Assembly: GCA_947652605.1 (NCBI GenBank)
Contig: OX393581.1
Span: 30,312,788-30,376,787 of the forward strand
DNA length: 64,000 nucleotides
Source of the DNA: Elmis aenea
Taxonomy: Eukaryota > Arthropoda > Insecta > Coleoptera > Elmidae
Direction: 5' to 3'
Of this stretch, positions 58,982 through 64,000 are shown piece after piece. Position numbers and translations under genes: made by a program. A model generated the notes under the pieces. It saw only the letters and a list, made by a program, of their open reading frames with translations, was not told where the DNA came from and did no database searches. Numbering within the stretch: position 1 is the first letter of the stretch; each line of letters starts with the position of its first letter.

Positions 58982-59676
58982 ATGGCGTCTGAGAAACCCG
59001 GGAGCATTGAACAGGGTAAAAATAATTTTTAATTTTATATAATAACTAAGTGTTATGATTTAAATCGATGAACTATTTGAAAAAAATTATTGTCTCTGCA
59101 CTTTTTTTCTTTTATATGTTTACAAAATTGGAGCTTAATGTAAGAAATATCTTAAATTTTGCTACGTAATGAAGGTTATGACTAGGATTAAGCTGTCAAA
59201 ATCATTGATTTGTTTTTATTAGTAGATCCAGGCTTTGGACCGTTAGAAGATACTTTATTAAGCATGGAAAATTTGGATAGATCGTCGCCGGAACTTTGGC
59301 CCGAGAAGTGTAAGTTAATAATGATGCTGAACAGTACAATTGAAATCTGTAAATACTTGTAAATTTAATTTACAGTTCCTGGAATGTCAGACTTTATAAA
59401 CAGTTTTACACCTCCTAGTGCTAAATTACCTTATTCCAAATCATTCAGTCAAGAGGATACAAATTATTTACACCGTAAGTTTATATTTTTATTTAAATTG
59501 TGCAAGTCCTAATTTATTTAGTTTTTAAAGAACTGGCTGCGCTGTCGACATCAGGACTAATTGCTAAAGTCAAAGATTTACATGACATTGCATATCAATT
59601 GGGTGTTGAAGAATCGAAAGAAGTGACAAGAGGGAAATATTTAAATTTATTTAATAGATCCAGACATTCGAAATGA
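58982..59676 (+). CDS. lin-52: lin-52 homologue, DREAM/MuvB complex subunit
   Basis: Complete gene of 124 residues from exons 58982-59015, 59223-59309, 59376-59474 and 59522-59676; all joins are phase 1. LIN52 is a nuclear subunit of MuvB that links the complex to the retinoblastoma-type pocket protein in cell-cycle gene repression. Visible hallmarks are LLSMENL (residues 23-29), matching the LxSxExL pocket-binding motif, directly followed by DRSSPELWPE. The second Ser (S33) is at the position of the human Ser28 phosphorylated by DYRK1A. The C-terminal helix LIAKVKDLHDIAYQLGVEES and KEVTRGKYLNLF match the family. The length is close to the human protein (116). Exon 2 starts at a TAGTAG tandem acceptor, so one residue (Val12) may be optional. 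Confidence 0.93.
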
Positions 59677-59871
59677 AGTATGATAAATTCAGTACAACAA
59701 TGTGTTCATACTAAATAGGTGTAAATAATTGTTTTCATATTATATATTAGGGAATTCTAATGATGTTGAAAAATGTGTGCTACATTTTATAAGTAGTTTT
59801 TATGCAAGGAAATTATGTACAAATAGGTTTAAGTTGTTTTGAATGTGTGATGAATATTTTCAAAGTGGTAC

Positions 59872-59877
59872 AATAAA
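59872..59877 (+). terminator. polyadenylation signal of lin-52
   Basis: AATAAA about 195 bases after the lin-52 stop, overlapping a second copy in AATAAATAAA. Confidence 0.7.
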
Positions 59878-59879
59878 TA

Positions 59880-60364
59880 AATATTTCTTAAACAATAATC
59901 TTTTATTAAGTTTTGTTTCCTCATTTTAATATGGTACAGTATTAAATCTCGATTGTAATTGCTGGGAAAATAGCTGACTGTATTTCACAGACCATTCAAA
60001 ACAGTTTGATTCTCTATAGTTTGGTGAAAAATTTTGCATATTTTCTTGTTTTACTGATTGTATACCTCAGGTTTCTTATAATTCATGTGATGGTGAAGTT
60101 TTTTGGACAGTAATTTTTTTAAGTGCTTTGTGCATAAAAAAAATCTACATATGAATTTGGACAAGTGTCCTAACTTTACAGCTGTTTAAAATTGTATGTT
60201 ATCGAACCTTAAACTAAAAAACATGAAAATTGTTATCGATTGATTTATTTATCACAACTGCCACAGAGGTGACTAAATTTTTGTGACCAAGTGTACCTAC
60301 CATGGAAAACTGCTTTTACACATTTTCTAATCATGCACCATGTGCATTTTTGTATTACGATGTG
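59880..60364. other. intergenic sequence, nothing recognised
   Basis: Lies between the lin-52 polyadenylation site and the hAT element at 60375. Confidence 0.4.
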
Positions 60365-61023
60365 TACTCTTAATTAAAGTGACCAGACAGTCCCGGATTT
60401 GAGTTATTTGTCCCGCATTGAAAACTATCCCGGATTGGTTACACAACATTTTAACCAATTTTGCAGTTGCACAAAGTTGCCATTAATTCATTAATACTAG
60501 ATAGCGCTGACGTGTTTAATGCATTTTGAACCCGTTTTTGAATTTCCAAATTCCTGACTAATTGGAACCTTCGGAAATCGCATTTTTTTCGGGAATTGCC
60601 GACATCATCTTTATCATTTAATTTTCGTAGTACACCAGTGAGCAAATTTTATTTAGCAGTGCTAAAATTAGCTAGTGATGTGATCCGATAGCTGAAGCTG
60701 GTGTTGCGCTAGTATGTCTGGGGTTCTTTGAAACTATCCGTGAGAGTTTTTTGTGATATTTTTTCCGGCAGTGCTGGCAATTAAAATAGGAAAATTTCAA
60801 AGAGGTACATTGCGTGTAGTACATCTATTTCCTATTGTGAGTACTAACGAGTTCAAAGTGCAATTTTCCTGATTTTCGGCATTACCCGATTTTTTTCGGG
60901 ATTCGGGAACAAGAAAGCGTAAAAAATTCCTGAGAACAGGCGGAAATTCACACTACTTTTAGAGATTTTTTTTTAACACGTCCCGCATTACAGCATAAAA
61001 CATCTGGTCACTTTACTCTTAAT
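60365..61023. mobile_element. hAT-like element with AAAGTGACCAGA ends
   Basis: The element runs 60375-61013, with termini AAAGTGACCAGAC and TCTGGTCACTTT plus inner GTCCCGSAT motifs. TACTCTTAAT is duplicated exactly at 60365-60374 and 61014-61023. The true duplication is probably 8 bp, extended by chance. It carries copy 2 of the dispersed repeat also seen at 54780. Confidence 0.8.
60535..60925. repeat. dispersed repeat (ATTCCCGA / CTCGGG type), copy 2
   Basis: Related to 54780-55140 and lies inside the hAT-like element. It may be that element's own interior, in which case copy 1 is a relic of the same family without its ends. Confidence 0.55.
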
Positions 61024-61394
61024 GCTTTTACTTCTCATTTTTGTGCAGTTACGTTTATACCCGTAGAATATAAGCGTATTTATGGTTAGGTGGCTTCTGA
61101 GAGTAGACATAAAAATCAAGGCTGGCTTACACGAACTGAAAATGCTGTGGCAGTCAACGTATTAAATATTAAAAAATATTTTGTATTTTTCAAAGTTGCT
61201 GATTTAAAGATTATTATTTAACTTTTTTTATGTTATTGTTAAGTTTAAAGTTTTTATTTAAATAACTTCAAAAAAGATAATGAAATACATCGTCAATGTA
61301 AGTAAATTATTAAAACTTTATTATAATGAGGATTCCACTAAATTAATACAGGAAGTCAGGAGGTACATAAAAAACAAAGGAAGATTTATGTATT

Positions 61395-61400
61395 TTTATT
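61395..61400 (-). terminator. polyadenylation signal, EMAP-like gene
   Basis: AATAAA on the minus strand, about 560 bases beyond the stop at 61962. It is a plausible end of a long 3' UTR. Confidence 0.45.
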
Positions 61401-61961
61401 TATCACACATTAATACATATACCTAAGACCAGTATTAAAATATTTCATGCAATATGCATGATATACACAAAAATTATACTGCACTATCAGACTGCAAGAA
61501 ATATAATAAATTAGGTAATTTAAACAAATATTAACAAAATATACATGTCAACAAAACCTTATTGAAGACTTACAAAAAAAAAAAAAAATTCTTAATATTA
61601 TATGATAAAATTTAATGAGAAAATTATGGGATAAAAAAAAAACAATCGACTATAAACCATAATTTTGAAAAGGTAACTTGTATTATTTGTTTTGAAATAT
61701 ATATGTATATTCAAAATTGTTTTAAATCGTATTCCACTTACCACGGTATTAAAAAACTAAGCATCAACTATATATGTGGATTGAGAGTAAGGCCTCAGAA
61801 TGTTAAAGGCATAACAAAATAAATAATTGTAATTTTAGTAAGACAAGTGGTTATAGATATTGTACAACAAGAAAGTTTTTAATAATGCACAGCTACCTTA
61901 TAAAGTGTAAAATATTAAGGCATATTTAAGTTGCAAAACCTATGGATGGAATGTTGCTTAT

Positions 61962-62087
61962 TTAAGAAACTATCCACTGCATTACACTAGTGTCCTTTCC
62001 TCCAGTTGATACAAGACGTGTGTCATCATGAAGGAAGGAGACGCTTGTAACATGACTACTATGGCCACCATACGCATGATTTAAACT
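61962..62087 (-). CDS. last coding exon of an EMAP-like (EML) WD40 protein
   Basis: Minus-strand exon with acceptor TTGTTTCAG and stop TAA, encoding 41 residues: SLNHAYGGHSSHVTSVSFLH, then DDTRLVSTGGKDTSVMQWIV and a final S. This is one WD repeat (GHSSHV...F, STGGKDTSVMQW) and matches closely the C-terminus of echinoderm microtubule-associated protein-like (EML) proteins, which bind microtubules through tandem beta-propellers. All other exons must lie right of the window. I saw none up to 64000, where the DNA is intron with nested transposons. Which EML paralogue this is cannot be told from one exon. Confidence 0.8.
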   Translation of the reverse strand, partial: SLNHAYGGHSSHVTSVSFLHDDTRLVSTGGKDTSVMQWIVS

Positions 62088-62725
62088 CTGAAACAAAAAT
62101 ATTTTTATTCAAATTTAAAATGGCAGGAATATTATTTACATAGGTTCAATAACATTACTATGTTTAAGACAAATTATCAAATAACAAAACGTTTATTACT
62201 AAAAATTTGGTTTATGATTGCCATACTTTGAATTTAACGTTTCATACAGCATGGACCATCAAAATTATGTCTAATCAAATAATCAAAAATACTCAGGATT
62301 GGCTCCAACAGTATTATCTACATGCTATATGTACAAAAGAGCAGTTTTTTATTTTGCTTATAACTTTTTTATTAATCGGCAGCGTATGTGATTCTTGGCT
62401 TCAACTATAACCAAAATAAAATATCAAAATATGTACTGTCCGAATCCACGAAAACTTTCATCCCTGTTTGAAAATTCACGTATATGAAAGTGTTGTCTCT
62501 AAACTTGTACAGATTTTGAAAGTACATTTAATAGTTCCAGAGGTATACACAAAACAGTAATAGTTTACAGAATCACCTTATGCAGTGATTTTCAAGTAAC
62601 GCCTTACAAAATTTGTTACTGTACCCAGTATAATAAATATATAAAAAAAAAAAAAAATTGGCCTACAACTTTTGCACATTTAACCTGTAATACATTTACT
62701 TTATTTCATTTGGTCAAAAACAAAA
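62088..62725. other. intron of the EMAP-like gene
   Basis: AT-rich intronic sequence; the frame at 62207-62410 has no support. Confidence 0.5.
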
Positions 62726-63945
62726 TACAGTAGAACCTTCATAATAAGAACCTCGATTGTCCAAAACAAATAATTTTTACGTGACAAACAGTATCATCTA
62801 TCGAATTTATCACAAAGTAATAATTTTATGTAGGTATGCATGTACAGGGTGGACGAAAATCTGATGATCTCTTGGGTTATTTTTTTGAGATAAACACGTT
62901 TGTGTTATAAGATTTTTATATCACTTTCTATTTCGGTACTACAAATGAAAAATTCAATTTTGTTTTTAGAAAATTTACTCTAACTTCCTTATTTATAAAA
63001 ATAGAACTAAAAGTTACCTAAGCTTTTTTAAAAATAAATATCTTTATGCTTAATTTAAAAACATATTTGGAAAAGTTTAAACGACCTTTATTTTTAAGAT
63101 ATGAAGTTTAGTTATATTTTTTAAATGAAAAATGTAAGTAGGCCATGATGTAATATGAAAAACCACGTTTTTAGCTAGCTTTTTACAAGTATATACTTTT
63201 ACATATTTGTTGCAAACAATAACTGAGATATGGCTAATTTTGTGAAAATTTTATAATCACAGTTTGCCATTATTTGGAAAAAATTGATGTCTAAAATTAA
63301 TGAACAAGTAAACATTATACTTAAGCAAATTTTTAAGCAAATCTGTGGATTGCATTTTTTATCTGATTCCTATAGTATTGTGAACAGGCTAACTGAAAAA
63401 TGTATTATCTTAGATGTTTAGCTGTTTTTTAATTGCAAACTTCACTTGTTTGTGGAATCACAGCAAACTGTGATAATTATATTTTCACCAAATTTGCTAT
63501 ATCTCAGTTATTTTTTTCAAATAATACATAAAAGTATATATTTTTAAAAAACTAAAAATCTCCCCTTTAGTATAAAATCAGAACCTTCCAGATTTTTCAT
63601 TTAAAAAAATATAAATATGCTTCACATCTCAAGTCAAGATCGTTAAAAAAAATTAAATCATATTTAAAATAAGAATAAAAATGTTTATAAAAAACCTACA
63701 TTACATTCCTATTTTAATAAATAAAGTAGAAAATTTTCAAAAACTATGAAATTTAATTTTTCATCTGTAGTGACTAAATGAAAAATTATATTAAATATCT
63801 GATAACACTATCTCAAAAAAATTATCAAAGAGACTGAAATCAGATTTTCGCTAACCCTGTACATGTATTATGTGTTTACCCAGATTTTTCATTATCCGAA
63901 CTATATTTATCCTCAATAAATCTAGATAATAAAGATTCTACTGTA
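62726..63945. mobile_element. pogo/Tigger-like element hosting a nested insertion
   Basis: TA-CAGTAGAACCTTCATAATAA on the left pairs with TTATTATCTAG-type sequence read outward, ending AAAGATTCTACTG-TA. Inner TTATCCGAAC and TTGTCC motifs recall pogo-type ends. About 230 bp of it is visible outside the nested element at 62845-63859. Confidence 0.7.
62845..63859. mobile_element. TA-flanked CAGGGTGGACGAAAATCTGA element (nested)
   Basis: CAGGGTGGACGAAAATCTGA on the left is mirrored by TCAGATTTTCGCTAACCCTG on the right, with TA on both sides. It is 1015 bp. The interior shares CACTTGTTTG / GCAAACTGTGAT-type sequence with the shorter element at 20220. No intact transposase. Confidence 0.8.
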
Positions 63946-64000
63946 TACTGGAAGTTTTATTCAAGGAAACACAAATTAGCCTTTCGGCTCAATATGAAAC

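Overview
The window reads as AT-rich animal nuclear DNA, most likely from an insect (a beetle is plausible, but nothing here fixes the order). It has short coding exons with GT-AG introns, AATAAA signals, insect-type genes and a heavy load of small DNA transposons, many bounded by TA-CAGGGTG termini. There are no operons, no CRISPR array, and I saw no tRNA or rRNA gene.

Genes from left to right. (1) 4240-18103 (+): the 3' part of an Lgr1-type glycoprotein-hormone receptor (leucine-rich repeats plus seven transmembrane helices). Its 5' exons lie outside the window. (2) 24540-43449 (-): a 120-residue gene of unknown function, rebuilt from three exons that join in frame. Its 17.85-kb second intron holds (3) four intronless paralogues at 27612, 32082, 33055 and 38431 (all -). 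Each encodes a half-RING followed by one SIAH-type zinc finger and an acidic tail. (4) 52616-58528 (-): a PP2C phosphatase close to insect Ppm1, with a 5-kb intron holding a 1.2-kb foldback element. (5) 58982-59676 (+): a complete lin-52 gene (DREAM/MuvB subunit) that shares a short divergent promoter with Ppm1. (6) 61962-62087 (-): the last coding exon of an EMAP-like WD40 protein whose other exons lie to the right.

The rest is intron or intergenic DNA filled with mobile elements: a LINE reverse-transcriptase remnant at 2054-3373, at least eleven paired TA-flanked CAGGGTG elements, several hAT-type elements with 8-bp target duplications, a palindromic TTA-flanked element at 42770-42909, pogo/Tigger-like elements at 57175 and 62728, a tandem SINE/RTE-like pair at 26115-27160, and an inverted array of 15-bp units at 10051-10226. 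Two decayed mariner-like transposase fragments (30590-30917 and 37385-37794) suggest how the CAGGGTG family moves.

The most unusual item is the nested SIAH-like family. All four copies have lost the ligands of the second RING zinc site, three of four keep all four ligands of the first, and all keep a C2HC SIAH finger at identical spacing. They look like a lineage-specific set of non-canonical ubiquitin-pathway proteins or adaptors.
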